Below the pieces are notes generated by a model, which made no database searches, was not told where the DNA came from, and worked only from the letters and a program-made list of their open reading frames with translations. A stretch of DNA of 64,000 bases from Klebsiella sp. RHBSTW-00484 (GTDB taxonomy: Bacteria > Pseudomonadota > Gammaproteobacteria > Enterobacterales > Enterobacteriaceae): NCBI RefSeq assembly GCF_013705725.1, contig NZ_CP055481.1, positions 124,001-188,000 on the forward strand, written 5' to 3'. Shown here one piece after another: positions 28,478-41,131 of the stretch. Within the stretch, counting starts at the first letter, position 1. Every line of letters begins with the position of its first letter. The position numbers and the translations under genes were made by a program.

Positions 28478-29335
28478 ATGATGATGAAAAAAAGAAGACA
28501 GCATGCGGAGCCAACGGTACGCGAGAGATGTCGGGAGATATTTGGCAATGAGCCGCCGGTGCGGTACGTGTGGGAGCCTGAATTTGATTATGCAGATGCG
28601 GAACTGCGGGCGATGGCTGCGACAGAATGGCAGCATATTACCGAGCGACAACTAAGCTGTTATTACGTGCTAAATCTGGTTTACAACGAACCCATGCAGC
28701 CGGAGCTGTTTCGTTATTTGTTCCCCCTGTGTCTTGCCGAATGGCATGAGACGATACTCACCAGGGGCTATGGCGATCATTTTGAAGCATCGTTTCTACA
28801 GGCACTACGGCGGCCTTATCTGTGGCAGGTTATGATGGATGCCAGCCAGCGCCGGCAGGTTCGCCTGTTCCTGATTGACACGATGCTGGCGCGAATGGAT
28901 AGCGAGCGCGGCTTCGATCCCGCCATGACATGGTTAACAACTTTTAACGATCTGGGGCGCGCGAAACCTGTTATTCACGCCATCTGGTCCCGATGGTGGG
29001 CACTTGACTCGCCTGGCAAAGCGGTTTGCGCGCTTCAGTACGCTGCGCAGCTGATTTATCCATTAGAGAATAATCCACTGTGGCCTGAAAAATGGCGGCT
29101 TCTCAGACATCCATTGGGAGATAGCGAACCATGGTCGGCAGAAAACCTGGCTTTTCTCCGTGGAGTCGTCACGCCGGAACGGTTATTGGCAGGCGTTCAG
29201 GCGGCGGTTGAAAGGTTACGCGGCGAGCGGGAAGAGGGCATGGCGGTGCGCATCGCACAGGATGCGCTGGATGCGCGCGATATTATTGAGATTCAGATTG
29301 AGGATGTGCTGGCAGATCTGGCGGGCTGGAAATGA
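28478..29335 (+). CDS. Hypothetical protein, no family recognised
   Basis: About 285 residues from the ATG at 28478 (the frame opens at 28409 but nothing upstream looks coding). Soluble, Trp- and Arg-rich, mostly helical in appearance, no signal peptide or membrane segment. Regular Trp/Arg patterns such as 'LPLCLAEWHETILTRGYGDH' and 'WSRWWALDSPGKAV' are visible, but I recognise no motif. It is divergent from glpX and convergent with recG, with stops one base apart. It sits at the right boundary of the rearranged block. Confidence 0.7.
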   Translation: MMMKKRRQHAEPTVRERCREIFGNEPPVRYVWEPEFDYADAELRAMAATEWQHITERQLSCYYVLNLVYNEPMQPELFRYLFPLCLAEWHETILTRGYGDHFEASFLQALRRPYLWQVMMDASQRRQVRLFLIDTMLARMDSERGFDPAMTWLTTFNDLGRAKPVIHAIWSRWWALDSPGKAVCALQYAAQLIYPLENNPLWPEKWRLLRHPLGDSEPWSAENLAFLRGVVTPERLLAGVQAAVERLRGEREEGMAVRIAQDALDARDIIEIQIEDVLADLAGWK

Positions 29336-29336
29336 G

Positions 29337-31418
29337 CTACGCGTTGGAATAGCGTTCGGTTTCCGGCATCCAGCGTTCGATAAGCGCAATGGCCTGTTGC
29401 GGGTAACGTTCATGAATATGGCGCGCGATGCGCTGAACTTCCGGAATCATGGCCTGATCGCGCATTAAATCCGCCACTTTGAATTCAGCGGTGCCGGTCT
29501 GGCGGGTGCCGAGCAGCTCGCCAGGACCGCGTATTTCGAGGTCTTTCTGAGCAATAACGAATCCGTCGTTGCTGTCGCGCAGTACCTGTAATCGTTTCTG
29601 AGCGGTTTTCGAGAGTGGCGATTTATAGAGCAGTACGCAATGGGAGGCTACCGCGCCGCGCCCGACGCGTCCCCTGAGCTGGTGTAACTGCGCCAGTCCC
29701 AAACGTTCCGGGTTTTCGATGATCATCAGGCTGGAATTGGGCACGTCCACCCCGACTTCGATAACCGTGGTGGCGACCAGTAGATGTAGCTCGCCTTGCT
29801 TAAATGCGCTCATCACCGCCTGCTTATCGGCGGATTTCATGCGCCCGTGCACCAGGCCGATATTCAGCTCCGGCAGCGCGAGCTTCAGTTCTTCCCAGGT
29901 GGCTTCCGCCGCCTGGGCTTCCAGCAGGTCCGATTCTTCAATCAGTGTGCAGACCCAATAGGCCTGACGGCCTTCGTGGGTACAAGCGTTACGCACGCGA
30001 TCGATAATATCGCTGCGCCGGGTATCGGGAATAGCGACCGTGGTGACCGGTGTACGGCCCGGCGGCAGTTCGTCGATAACCGAGGTATCGAGATCGGCAT
30101 AAGCGGTCATCGCCAGGGTACGAGGAATGGGGGTAGCGGTCATAATCAGCTGATGCGGATGGAAACCCTGCTGCTGGCCTTTCTCCCACAGCGCCAGACG
30201 TTGGTGAACGCCAAAGCGGTGCTGCTCATCAATAATCACCAGCGCCAGGCCGTTAAACTGCACCTGTTCTTGAAAGATAGCGTGGGTACCGACGATCATC
30301 TGCACCTGTCCGCTGGCGATAGCCTCTTGCTGCGCCAGACGCGCTTTGCCTTTTTGTTTCCCGGCCAGCCAGCCAACTTCAATGCCCAGCGGTTCGAACC
30401 AGTTGCGGAAGTTACTGGCGTGCTGTTCAGCCAGCAGTTCGGTGGGCGCCATCAGCGCGACCTGCTTACCGTGGGCGATCGCCCGCAACGCGGCAAGTGC
30501 GGCGACCAGGGTTTTACCAGAACCCACGTCACCCTGAACCAGGCGCATCATTGGCACGTCCAGCGCCATATCGTGCTCGATCTCCGCCGTCACGCGCGCC
30601 TGCGCGCCGGTAGGCGTAAAGGGTAGAGATGCCAGTAGTTTGTCTTTTAGCGTGTTGTTCGCGCTGAGTGCAAGAGCGTGATAACGCTGGGCTCCCGCCC
30701 GCAGCGCCAGCATGCTGAGATTATGCGCCAGCAGCTCTTCCAGAATTAAGCGCTGCTGCGCCGGGTGCTTGCCGCTTTCCAGCTCACTAAGCTGCAGTGA
30801 CGGCGGCGGGCGATGCAGCGTGTGCAGTGCCTCCGGCAGGCTCATCATCCCCTGCGCCAGCTCAGGTGGCAGCAGTTCGGTGATGGCGCAGGTTTCAAGC
30901 AGTTCGAGCGCCTGATCGGTCAGCTTGCGCAGCGTGGCCTGCTTGATGCCTTCAGTGGTGGGATAAACCGGAGTCAGCGTTTCCTGTAAATCAGGTGTGC
31001 TCATATCGCCCTGCACGCGGTATTCAGGATGGATCATCTCCGCGCCGTATTTGCCGCGTTTCGCCTCGCCGTAAGCCAGCACGCGACGCCCGGTTGTCAG
31101 GCTATTTTTCATCGCCGCGCTGAAGTTGAAAAAGCGCATGGTGAGGATACCGGAGCCGTCGCTAATCTGGCAGGTCATCATCCGGCGTCCGCCGAAAGTG
31201 ATGTTGCAGTTGAGGACTTCGCCTTCAACGGTCGCGTACACGCCAGGCAGCAGTTCGCCGATTTGGTACAGGTGGGTGCGGTCTTCGTAGCGTAACGGCA
31301 GATGCAGGAGGAGGTCCTGCACCGTATGCAGGCCGATCTTCGACAATCGACTGCTCTGTGCCGCGCCAACGCCGGTTAGGGTATTGAGGGGAATGGCATC
31401 TAACAGGCGACCTTGCAT
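29337..31418 (-). CDS. recG: ATP-dependent DNA helicase RecG
   Basis: 693 residues from the ATG at 31418 (MQGRLLDAIPL), the usual RecG length; the frame extends 12 codons further but overlaps the trmH end. An N-terminal wedge/OB domain, then helicase motifs I 'GDVGSGKT', II 'DEQH', III 'TATPIPRT' and VI 'QLRGRVGRG'. Remodels stalled replication forks and branched DNA. In E. coli it is convergent with gltS; here gltS is 20 kb away. Confidence 0.97.
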   Translation of the reverse strand: MQGRLLDAIPLNTLTGVGAAQSSRLSKIGLHTVQDLLLHLPLRYEDRTHLYQIGELLPGVYATVEGEVLNCNITFGGRRMMTCQISDGSGILTMRFFNFSAAMKNSLTTGRRVLAYGEAKRGKYGAEMIHPEYRVQGDMSTPDLQETLTPVYPTTEGIKQATLRKLTDQALELLETCAITELLPPELAQGMMSLPEALHTLHRPPPSLQLSELESGKHPAQQRLILEELLAHNLSMLALRAGAQRYHALALSANNTLKDKLLASLPFTPTGAQARVTAEIEHDMALDVPMMRLVQGDVGSGKTLVAALAALRAIAHGKQVALMAPTELLAEQHASNFRNWFEPLGIEVGWLAGKQKGKARLAQQEAIASGQVQMIVGTHAIFQEQVQFNGLALVIIDEQHRFGVHQRLALWEKGQQQGFHPHQLIMTATPIPRTLAMTAYADLDTSVIDELPPGRTPVTTVAIPDTRRSDIIDRVRNACTHEGRQAYWVCTLIEESDLLEAQAAEATWEELKLALPELNIGLVHGRMKSADKQAVMSAFKQGELHLLVATTVIEVGVDVPNSSLMIIENPERLGLAQLHQLRGRVGRGAVASHCVLLYKSPLSKTAQKRLQVLRDSNDGFVIAQKDLEIRGPGELLGTRQTGTAEFKVADLMRDQAMIPEVQRIARHIHERYPQQAIALIERWMPETERYSNA

Positions 31419-31423
31419 ATATT

Positions 31424-32113
31424 TTATCCTGCGGCCTGCATCGTGGACCACCATGTGGCATCAGCTTCGACTTCACCCTGCTCGTTGACGTGGGGATAGG
31501 GCAGTCCTTTGCGCTTCGCGACCCGCGCCAGCACCGGATATCCGCCTTCAAACAGCAGTCGCTGCTGGTCTTCTTCCGGCAGCATACTGTTTTCGCGTTG
31601 ATACATGCCAGCGTTTTGCCGCTGACGCTGAGCTTCATACAAAATCAGTGCAGAGGCGACTGAGACGTTCAACGATTGCACCATGCCAATCATGGGAATG
31701 ATGATGTCCTGATCCGCCAGGTCTAATGCTTCCTGAGTAATACCGGTTTTTTCCTGACCCATCAGAATACAGGTGGGGCGGGTATAGTCGATTTCACGAA
31801 AATCAACGGCTTTACTGGAGAGATGCGTTGCCAGGATTTGCATTCCCTGGTCTTTCAAATGCGTAACTGCATCGCCAATGGTGCTGTGCGTTTTAACCTG
31901 TACCCAACTGTTGCTACCCGCTGCCGCAGAGGCCATGGTGCGCATGCGGCTGCCGGGCCAGATGGCGTGCACTTCATGTACGCCAACGGCATCTGCGGTA
32001 CGAATCACCGCAGAAACGTTATGAGGCTTGTGGACCTGCTCCATGCAGACCGTCAGGTCAGGTTGACGCCTGGCGAGCATCTCGCAGATACGTGCATAAC
32101 GCTGTGCATTCAT
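31424..32113 (-). CDS. trmH: tRNA (Gm18) 2'-O-methyltransferase TrmH
   Basis: A 229-residue SPOUT-fold methyltransferase. Motif 1 'NVSAVIRTADAVGVHEVHAI' (near residue 28), motif 2 'LMGQEKTGIT' and motif 3 'MIGMVQSLNVSVASALILYE' are present. Uses SAM to methylate G18 in the tRNA D-loop. In the spoT-trmH-recG run, with 4 bases after spoT and 5 before recG. Confidence 0.96.
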   Translation of the reverse strand: MNAQRYARICEMLARRQPDLTVCMEQVHKPHNVSAVIRTADAVGVHEVHAIWPGSRMRTMASAAAGSNSWVQVKTHSTIGDAVTHLKDQGMQILATHLSSKAVDFREIDYTRPTCILMGQEKTGITQEALDLADQDIIIPMIGMVQSLNVSVASALILYEAQRQRQNAGMYQRENSMLPEEDQQRLLFEGGYPVLARVAKRKGLPYPHVNEQGEVEADATWWSTMQAAG

Positions 32114-32117
32114 AAGA

Positions 32118-34238
32118 CTAATTTCGGTTACGGGTGACTTTTATCACATCCGGCATGACGCGAATTTTGCGCATGATATTCGCCAGATGCACGCGATCGC
32201 GCGCGGTGAGGCGGATAAAGGCGCTGTATACACGACCATCTTTTTCTTCCGTATTCAGACTTTGAATATTGGATGAAGCGGTGTTGATCGCTGCCGTCAG
32301 GTTAGCCAGCGCACCCTGGTGGTTAAACATATCCACCTTGATTTCGGTGATAAATTCCTGCGCGGTCTCTTTATCCCACTCGACCGCCATAAATTTCTCC
32401 GGCTCTTTTTGATAACCGCGAATATTACGACAGGATTCATGGTGAATAACCAGGCCTTTGCCAGGGCTGACGTGCGCAATGATTGGGTCACCGGGAATCG
32501 GACGACAGCACTTGGCGAACGTAATCAGCACGCCATCGGCGCCTTTAATCGGCAGATGGTTGTGGCCGGCTGATGTCAGCTGCGCGGGTACCGAGGTGGT
32601 ATCACCCTGTTGCAGGTTTTTGGCTACCACCACGCTCATGGCGTTACCGAGGCCGATTTCGGCCAGCAGATCGTCAAGCGTTGCCAGCTTCATGCGCTCA
32701 AGCTCACGCTGAATGCTATCCGGTGGAATTTCAGCCAGTTTACGGCTGCCGCCAAGGGCGTGGTTGAGCAGGCGGCGTCCGAGACTTACGGAGTCGTCGC
32801 GCTTGAGGTTCTTCAGCAACTGACGAATTTTGGCGCGCGCTTTTGAACTGACGACAAAGTTCAGCCACGCGGCGTTTGGTCGTGCGCCCGGCGCGGTAAT
32901 AATTTCCACCGTCTGGCCGCTGGAGAGCGACTGCGACAGCGGATACGGCTGGCGGTCGACGCGTGCGCCGACGCAGGCATGGCCGATATCGGTATGCACC
33001 GCGTAGGCGAAGTCCACCGGCGTCGCGCCAGCGGGCAGCTCGACGATGCGCCCTTCCGGGGTGAAAACGTAAATCTCATCCGGGAACAGATCGGATTTCA
33101 CGCTCTCAATGAATTCAAATGAGCTGCCGGCGCTCTGCTGGAGCTCCAGCAGGCTCTGCATCCAGCGTTGGGCGCGGATTTGCGCGGTGGTGCTGCTTTC
33201 CCCGCCGTGTTCTTTATAGGCCCAGTGCGCCGCAACCCCCATTTCCGCCATCTGGTCCATGTCTTCGGTACGAATTTGTACCTCAACCGGGACGCCGTGC
33301 GGGCCGATCATCGAGGTGTGCAAAGATTGATAGCCGTTCGCCTTTGGAATGGCAATGTAGTCTTTGACGCGCCCAGGACGCGGCTTGTAAAGGCTGTGCA
33401 TCTGGCCAAGCACGCGGTAGCAGGTGTCAGAATCATGGACGATCACGCGAAAGGCGTAGATATCCATAATCGAGTGAAAACGTTGCTCTTTGAGCACCAT
33501 CTTGCAGTAGATGGAGTACAGGTGTTTTTCGCGGCCGCTTACGCGACAGGGAATTCCCGCTTCCTGCAAACGCCCTTCGATTTCGGAGAGGATCTTTTGA
33601 ATCATCTCTTTACGGTTGCCGCGCGCCGCTTTTACGACCTCTTTAATGACGCGATAGCGGTTAGGATACAATGCTTCAAAGCCCAGCTCTTCAAGCTCGG
33701 TTTTGATGTGATGAATACCTAAACGGTGCGCCAGAGGGCTGTAGATTTCCAGCGTTTCGCGGGCGATGCGGCGACGTTTGTCCGGGCGTAATGAGCCCAG
33801 AGTACGCATGTTGTGGGTGCGGTCAGCAAGCTTGATGAGGATGACGCGGATGTCCTGCACCATCGCCATAATCATTTTGCGAAAGTTTTCGGCCTGAGCC
33901 TCTTTCTTATCGCGAAACTTAAGCTTATCAAGCTTCGACACCCCCTCTACCAGTTCAGCAACGCTTTTACCAAAAAGCTGCTCCATGTCCTGGTAGGTGG
34001 CGGGGGTATCTTCAATCACGTCGTGCAGCAGGGCGGCCATCAGCGTTTCATGGTCGAGTTTCATCTCGGCCAGAATACAGGCTACCGCAACCGGGTGCGT
34101 GATGTAGGGTTCACCGCTTGAACGTGTTTGGCCCTCGTGAGCGTCACGTGCAACGAGATAAGCCTGCCGAAGACGCTTAATTTGCTCCTCGGGCAGGTAG
34201 TTTTGAATCAGCTGATTCAGGCTTTCAAACAGATACAA
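32118..34238 (-). CDS. spoT: Bifunctional (p)ppGpp synthetase/hydrolase SpoT
   Basis: 706 residues: an N-terminal HD hydrolase domain ('ALLHDVIEDT', near residue 67), a synthetase domain ('YAFRVIVHDSDTCYR', 'IAIPKANGYQSLHTS'), a TGS domain (near 390) and a C-terminal ACT domain. Controls the stringent-response alarmone. Downstream of rpoZ (18 bases), forming the gmk-rpoZ-spoT-trmH-recG run seen in E. coli. Confidence 0.97.
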   Translation of the reverse strand: MYLFESLNQLIQNYLPEEQIKRLRQAYLVARDAHEGQTRSSGEPYITHPVAVACILAEMKLDHETLMAALLHDVIEDTPATYQDMEQLFGKSVAELVEGVSKLDKLKFRDKKEAQAENFRKMIMAMVQDIRVILIKLADRTHNMRTLGSLRPDKRRRIARETLEIYSPLAHRLGIHHIKTELEELGFEALYPNRYRVIKEVVKAARGNRKEMIQKILSEIEGRLQEAGIPCRVSGREKHLYSIYCKMVLKEQRFHSIMDIYAFRVIVHDSDTCYRVLGQMHSLYKPRPGRVKDYIAIPKANGYQSLHTSMIGPHGVPVEVQIRTEDMDQMAEMGVAAHWAYKEHGGESSTTAQIRAQRWMQSLLELQQSAGSSFEFIESVKSDLFPDEIYVFTPEGRIVELPAGATPVDFAYAVHTDIGHACVGARVDRQPYPLSQSLSSGQTVEIITAPGARPNAAWLNFVVSSKARAKIRQLLKNLKRDDSVSLGRRLLNHALGGSRKLAEIPPDSIQRELERMKLATLDDLLAEIGLGNAMSVVVAKNLQQGDTTSVPAQLTSAGHNHLPIKGADGVLITFAKCCRPIPGDPIIAHVSPGKGLVIHHESCRNIRGYQKEPEKFMAVEWDKETAQEFITEIKVDMFNHQGALANLTAAINTASSNIQSLNTEEKDGRVYSAFIRLTARDRVHLANIMRKIRVMPDVIKVTRNRN

Positions 34239-34256
34239 GGGCGACCCGCTGTGTGA

Positions 34257-34532
34257 TTAACGACGACCTTCAGCAATAGCGGTAACGGCTTGTAATTCAG
34301 CGGCTTCCTGCTCTTGCTGTTCCTGGCGCTCACGAACGTCGAGGATCTTGTTGTTGATCAGACCTTCTTCGATTTCGCGCAGTGCGATAACGGTAGTTTT
34401 ATCGTTTTCTTCCGGTACCAGCGGATCCTTTCCGCCTGTCTGCATCTGACGAGCGCGACGCGCGGCGACCAGTACCAGGTCAAAACGGTTACCAATTTTC
34501 TCTACAGCGTCCTGAACAGTTACGCGTGCCAT
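34257..34532 (-). CDS. rpoZ: RNA polymerase omega subunit RpoZ
   Basis: A 91-residue protein of the standard length, '[20 protein letters not shown]' at the N-terminus and a Glu/Gln-rich C-terminal tail. Assists assembly of the beta-prime subunit and is part of the ppGpp site. Between gmk and spoT. Confidence 0.98.
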   Translation of the reverse strand: MARVTVQDAVEKIGNRFDLVLVAARRARQMQTGGKDPLVPEENDKTTVIALREIEEGLINNKILDVRERQEQQEQEAAELQAVTAIAEGRR

Positions 34533-34586
34533 ACTTAAAATGCTCCACAGGTGAAGAAATGACTGGGCATGATACTGAATGTGGGT

Positions 34587-37144
<2,558 letters not shown>

Positions 37145-37149
37145 AAGAA

Positions 37150-37767
37150 TTAATGTGCGCTGTGATTGTAATGAAAGACTGGTAGGCCCAGCTTCCAGCG
37201 CAGTGCCAGCATGCGGGCGGTAAAGCCGAACAGCAGGGTGGAAATAACCACCACATCGTGGCTGCTGACGTAGTGCTGTAGGGCAATATAAAGAACGGCG
37301 GCGGCGAACGAGACCCCAGCGTACAGCTCTTTCTGAAACACTAGCGGGATGCGCTTGCAGAACATATCGCGCAGTACGCCGCCGAAGACGCCGGTTATCA
37401 CTGCGGCAATGGAGGCGATCACCGGGCCTTCGCCCATATCCAGCGCGATCTGAGCGCCGAAGATTGAGAACACTACCAGGCCCAGAGCATCCAGTACCAA
37501 AAACAGGCGACGCAGATGCGGCATGACCGGTGCGGCGATGGTAGTCAGGACCGCGGCAACGGCGACAATAATGACGTACTCAGGATGCTGTACCCAGCCT
37601 AGTGGGTAGTGGCCGAGCAGAATATCGCGCACCGAACCGCCGCCCAGGGCTGTCGCGGTCGCGATGATAATAACGCCGAAGGTATCCATACGGCGGCGCC
37701 CGGCAGCCAGCGCGCCGGTCATCGCTTCCGCCGTAATACCAATTAAATAAAGAATATGAAGCAGCAT
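37150..37767 (-). CDS. yicG: TRIC-type inner-membrane protein YicG
   Basis: A 205-residue protein with two UPF0126/TRIC repeats, seven predicted membrane segments and the two conserved 'GG-RD' motifs: '[13 protein letters not shown]' (near residue 40) and '[13 protein letters not shown]' (near 127). Members are reported as glycine or cation transporters. Tail to tail with ligB, 5 bases apart. Confidence 0.92.
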   Translation of the reverse strand: MLLHILYLIGITAEAMTGALAAGRRRMDTFGVIIIATATALGGGSVRDILLGHYPLGWVQHPEYVIIVAVAAVLTTIAAPVMPHLRRLFLVLDALGLVVFSIFGAQIALDMGEGPVIASIAAVITGVFGGVLRDMFCKRIPLVFQKELYAGVSFAAAVLYIALQHYVSSHDVVVISTLLFGFTARMLALRWKLGLPVFHYNHSAH

Positions 37768-38041
37768 AGTTCCCCCACAATGATGGCCAAAGGTTAGCGA
37801 TTTGTGCGGAAGATCACGATTGAGATTTTCTAAAGTGAATGGGTTTGGCCAGGAAAAAGTAATGCATATGTTGTTTTTATTGCCTTTTAAATAGGGTTTA
37901 TTGGTGATTTTTTAAATTACATAGATTAGAAAAAATAATGATTAAGGCGTTATTTTGTATCTATATTGGATACGCTATGAATACCTAATATTTAACTCTC
38001 GACCTTTATGCTTTTATTTTCCTTATTCAAGGCCTGAGAAA

Positions 38042-39301
38042 ATGACCACAGCCGCTGACAATAAAAATTATCTGACCCGCCTGATTGCCGTTGTTTTAAC
38101 GGGAGTGCTGGCCGGTCTATCAGGTATGGTTCTGGCGATGATTTTACATGCGATTCAGCACCTGGCTTTTGGCTATAGCCTTGAACGGATCGTCGGATCG
38201 GAGTCATTTTTACAGGGTGTAACGGATTCGCCCTGGCCTCGTCGTATCACGGCAATAGTGGCAGGTGGTGCGATAGCAGGATTCGGCTGGTGGCTGCTTG
38301 CGCGCTATGGTCAGAAGCGGATTTCTATCGCGGCGGCTGTCGCTAAACCTTCTGTGCCAATGCCTACTGGGACGACGACTCTCCATGCACTGTTGCAGAT
38401 AGTCACCGTTGCGCTGGGATCCCCCTTGGGACGCGAGGTTGCTCCGCGGGAAATGGGGGCGCTGGGGGCCGGTATAGTGGCGCGTAAAATGGGGCTTTAT
38501 GAGGATGAAACCCGAACGCTGATTGCCTGTGGTGCCGGAGCGGGCCTGGCGGCAGTGTATAATGTCCCTCTGGCGGGCGCGTTGTTTAGCCTTGAAGTGA
38601 TGCTGCTGTCGTTTAGCTGGGAAAAAACGCTGGCGGCTATCATCACGTCGGCTATTGCTGCATGGACGGCAACGTTGGGGCTGGGTGATGAATCGCAATA
38701 CCATTTTATCTCCGACGCACTTCCTCATTCATTTCTCTGGTGGGCGATTATTGCGGGGCCCATTCTTGGTACCGGGGCCTGGCTTTTTCGCAAAGCAACC
38801 AGCACCGCTCGCTCGCACGTTCGAACGAACTGGCAGATGCCGGTTTTCTGCCTGCTGGCATTTTCCCTGCTTGCCGTCCTGAGCCTCTATTTTCCTCAGC
38901 TTCCTGGTAATGGTAAAGGGCCTATGCAGCTGACTCTCAGCGATGAGTTGGGTTTCCCTGGGGCAGCGATACTGTTGGTGTTAAAAATGGTCGTCATCCT
39001 GGCGGTGCTGCGCGGAGGCGCGGAGGGCGGGCTACTGACGCCGGGGCTGGCGGTCGGCGGTCTGAGCAGCCTGCTGCTATGCATGCTCTGGCAGCAGATA
39101 TTTCCCGGAGGGGATTACAGCAGTTTTGCTCTTGTCGGCGCAGCGGCATTTCTTGCCGCATCTATGCAGATGCCGCTAACGGCGGTAGTACTGGTGATGG
39201 AGTTTACCCATATGGATCACAGCTATCTGGCTCCCATGCTGCTGTGTGCGGCGGGGGCATTTTTAACCTGTCGGGTGCTGGATAAAAAGTATTTCTTCTG
39301 A
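38042..39301 (+). CDS. Divergent CLC-family chloride channel/antiporter
   Basis: 419 residues from the ATG at 38042 (MTTAADNKNYL), preceded by CCTGAGAA; an opening back to 37955 is unlikely. About ten to twelve hydrophobic segments in the CLC fold. The gating-glutamate loop reads 'GSPLGREVAPREMGA' (near residue 119), so the Glu is kept but the usual GREGP is altered. The GSGIP selectivity loop is not visible. The second half has 'GGAEGGLLTPGLAVGG'. It occupies the yicG-yicC interval where E. coli has dinD. Confidence 0.85.
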   Translation: MTTAADNKNYLTRLIAVVLTGVLAGLSGMVLAMILHAIQHLAFGYSLERIVGSESFLQGVTDSPWPRRITAIVAGGAIAGFGWWLLARYGQKRISIAAAVAKPSVPMPTGTTTLHALLQIVTVALGSPLGREVAPREMGALGAGIVARKMGLYEDETRTLIACGAGAGLAAVYNVPLAGALFSLEVMLLSFSWEKTLAAIITSAIAAWTATLGLGDESQYHFISDALPHSFLWWAIIAGPILGTGAWLFRKATSTARSHVRTNWQMPVFCLLAFSLLAVLSLYFPQLPGNGKGPMQLTLSDELGFPGAAILLVLKMVVILAVLRGGAEGGLLTPGLAVGGLSSLLLCMLWQQIFPGGDYSSFALVGAAAFLAASMQMPLTAVVLVMEFTHMDHSYLAPMLLCAAGAFLTCRVLDKKYFF

Positions 39302-39320
39302 GATGTGCTGAAAATAAAAA

Positions 39321-39343
39321 AGGGCCGGAGTGTTGGCCCTTAA
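39321..39343 (+). terminator. Terminator after the CLC gene
   Basis: AGGGCC (39321-39326) and GGCCCT (39335-39340) form a stem around GGAGTGTT, followed by TTAA and preceded on the other side by an A-run. It can serve both convergent genes (the CLC gene and yicC). Confidence 0.65.
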
Positions 39344-39361
39344 TGTTGGTAGAACCCGATA

Positions 39362-40225
39362 TTACTCGATGTTCTGGATCTGCTCGCGCATTTGCTCAAT
39401 CAGTACTTTCAACTCGATTGCAGATTTCGTCACTTCGGCATTAATGGATTTAGACGCCAGCGTGTTTGATTCGCGGTTGAACTCTTGCATCATAAAGTCG
39501 AGACGGCGGCCGACCGCTTCTTTCTTCTTCAGGATGTTCCACGTCTCTTTGACGTGTGCTTCCAGGCGATCCAACTCTTCGGCGACGTCAATGCGCTGCG
39601 CCATCAGAACCAGCTCTTGCTCGAGGCGATTGTTTTCCAACTGCACTTCCGCGTCTTCCAGCTTGGAGACCAGACGCTCACGCTGCCATTGCAAGATTTC
39701 CGGCATATGGGCGCGCACTTTGGTCACTTCGGCGGTCACGCCATCAAGCCGCTGTTCGATAAGCGCCTTCAGTGCCTGACCTTCGGTTTCGCGGGCGACG
39801 ATAAAGTCATCCAGTGCGCCATTCAGCGCGTTCAGGATTTCAGCGGCAATGGCGTCCAGATCCTGCTCATGAGCAGACATAACGCCAGGCCAGCGCAGGA
39901 TGTCGACCGGGTTGATTTCGCCTTCGTCGCTCTGCATTTTTACCCAGTTGGCGGCGTTAACTAGCTGCTTTGCCAGTTTTTCGTTGAGAATCAACTCGCC
40001 CTGGGCGCTCGGATCCTGCTCAAAACGCAGGGTACATTCGACTTTACCGCGGGTCAGACGGGAGCGAATACGCTCGCGTACAACAGGCTCCAGGCTACGA
40101 AACTGCTCCGGCAGACGGAAATAGGTTTCCAGATATCGTTGGTTTACCGAGCGCAGTTCCCACGCGGCGCTACCCCATTCACCCTTGATTTCACGCCGGG
40201 CGTAGGCGGTCATACTGCGGATCAT
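39362..40225 (-). CDS. yicC: YicC-family endoribonuclease
   Basis: A 287-residue protein of the E. coli YicC length, beginning [19 protein letters not shown]. The N-terminal YicC domain and C-terminal DUF1732 helical domain are intact ('[20 protein letters not shown]', near residue 232). Family members are endoribonucleases affecting sRNA and mRNA stability. Divergent from rph, as in E. coli. Confidence 0.94.
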   Translation of the reverse strand: MIRSMTAYARREIKGEWGSAAWELRSVNQRYLETYFRLPEQFRSLEPVVRERIRSRLTRGKVECTLRFEQDPSAQGELILNEKLAKQLVNAANWVKMQSDEGEINPVDILRWPGVMSAHEQDLDAIAAEILNALNGALDDFIVARETEGQALKALIEQRLDGVTAEVTKVRAHMPEILQWQRERLVSKLEDAEVQLENNRLEQELVLMAQRIDVAEELDRLEAHVKETWNILKKKEAVGRRLDFMMQEFNRESNTLASKSINAEVTKSAIELKVLIEQMREQIQNIE

Positions 40226-40349
40226 AGACGTTCCTGTTTTTAAAGGAGAGTGGGGGGATTATAGCTTTCGAGTCCTTATCAGGATAGGAATAAGCACTCA
40301 TTATCCGTATAATGCGCAGCCACATTCGTTTCAAGCCGGAGAGAACCTC

Positions 40350-41066
40350 ATGCGTCCAGCAGATCGTAGCGCTAACCAAGTGCGCCCAGTAAGCTTTACC
40401 CGTAATTATACGAAACACGCAGAAGGCTCCGTGCTGGTCGAATTCGGTGACACCAAAGTTTTGTGTACCGCCTCTATCGATGAAGGTGTTCCGCGCTTTC
40501 TGAAAGGCCAGGGTCAGGGCTGGATCACCGCAGAATATGGCATGCTGCCGCGCGCGACCCATACCCGTAACGCGCGTGAAGCTGCGAAAGGTAAGCAGGG
40601 CGGGCGTACAATGGAAATCCAGCGTCTGATCGCGCGTGCGCTGCGTGCTGCGGTTGACCTGAAAGCGCTGGGTGAATTCACTATTACGCTGGACTGCGAT
40701 GTGCTGCAGGCCGACGGTGGAACCCGCACCGCCTCTATCACCGGAGCCTGCGTTGCGCTGGCCGATGCGCTGAACAAATTGGTTGCAGCCGGTAAGCTGA
40801 AAACCAACCCGATGAAAGGCATGGTGGCGGCGGTCTCCGTTGGTATTGTCAAAGGCGAAGCGCTTTGCGATCTGGAATATGTCGAAGATTCTGCGGCGGA
40901 AACCGATATGAACGTGGTGATGACCGAAGACGGTCGCATCATTGAGGTGCAGGGTACGGCGGAAGGTGAGCCGTTCACCCATGAAGAACTCCTCACCCTC
41001 CTGGCGTTGGCCCGAGGGGGTATCGAATCCATTGTGACGGCGCAGAAAGCGGCGTTAGAAAACTAG
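40350..41066 (+). CDS. rph: Ribonuclease PH
   Basis: A full-length 238-residue phosphorolytic 3' exoribonuclease for tRNA 3' ends. '[20 protein letters not shown]' at the start and '[20 protein letters not shown]' (near residue 69) are typical. Unlike laboratory E. coli K-12, the frame is not shifted near its end, so pyrE should receive normal translation coupling through the attenuator. Confidence 0.97.
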   Translation: MRPADRSANQVRPVSFTRNYTKHAEGSVLVEFGDTKVLCTASIDEGVPRFLKGQGQGWITAEYGMLPRATHTRNAREAAKGKQGGRTMEIQRLIARALRAAVDLKALGEFTITLDCDVLQADGGTRTASITGACVALADALNKLVAAGKLKTNPMKGMVAAVSVGIVKGEALCDLEYVEDSAAETDMNVVMTEDGRIIEVQGTAEGEPFTHEELLTLLALARGGIESIVTAQKAALEN

Positions 41067-41071
41067 TTTTT

Positions 41072-41098
41072 AAGGCGACTGAGAAGTCGCCTTTTTTA
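41072..41098 (+). terminator. pyrE attenuator hairpin between rph and pyrE
   Basis: AAGGCGACT (41072-41080) pairs with AGTCGCCTT (41085-41093) around GAGA, followed by a run of T. It begins six bases after the rph stop. In E. coli the same hairpin terminates transcription unless ribosomes closely follow RNA polymerase when UTP is low. This spacing supports the same UTP-sensitive control. Confidence 0.85.
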
Positions 41099-41131
41099 TA
41101 TCTGTAGAAAAGTATGATGAGGAGCGAATCC

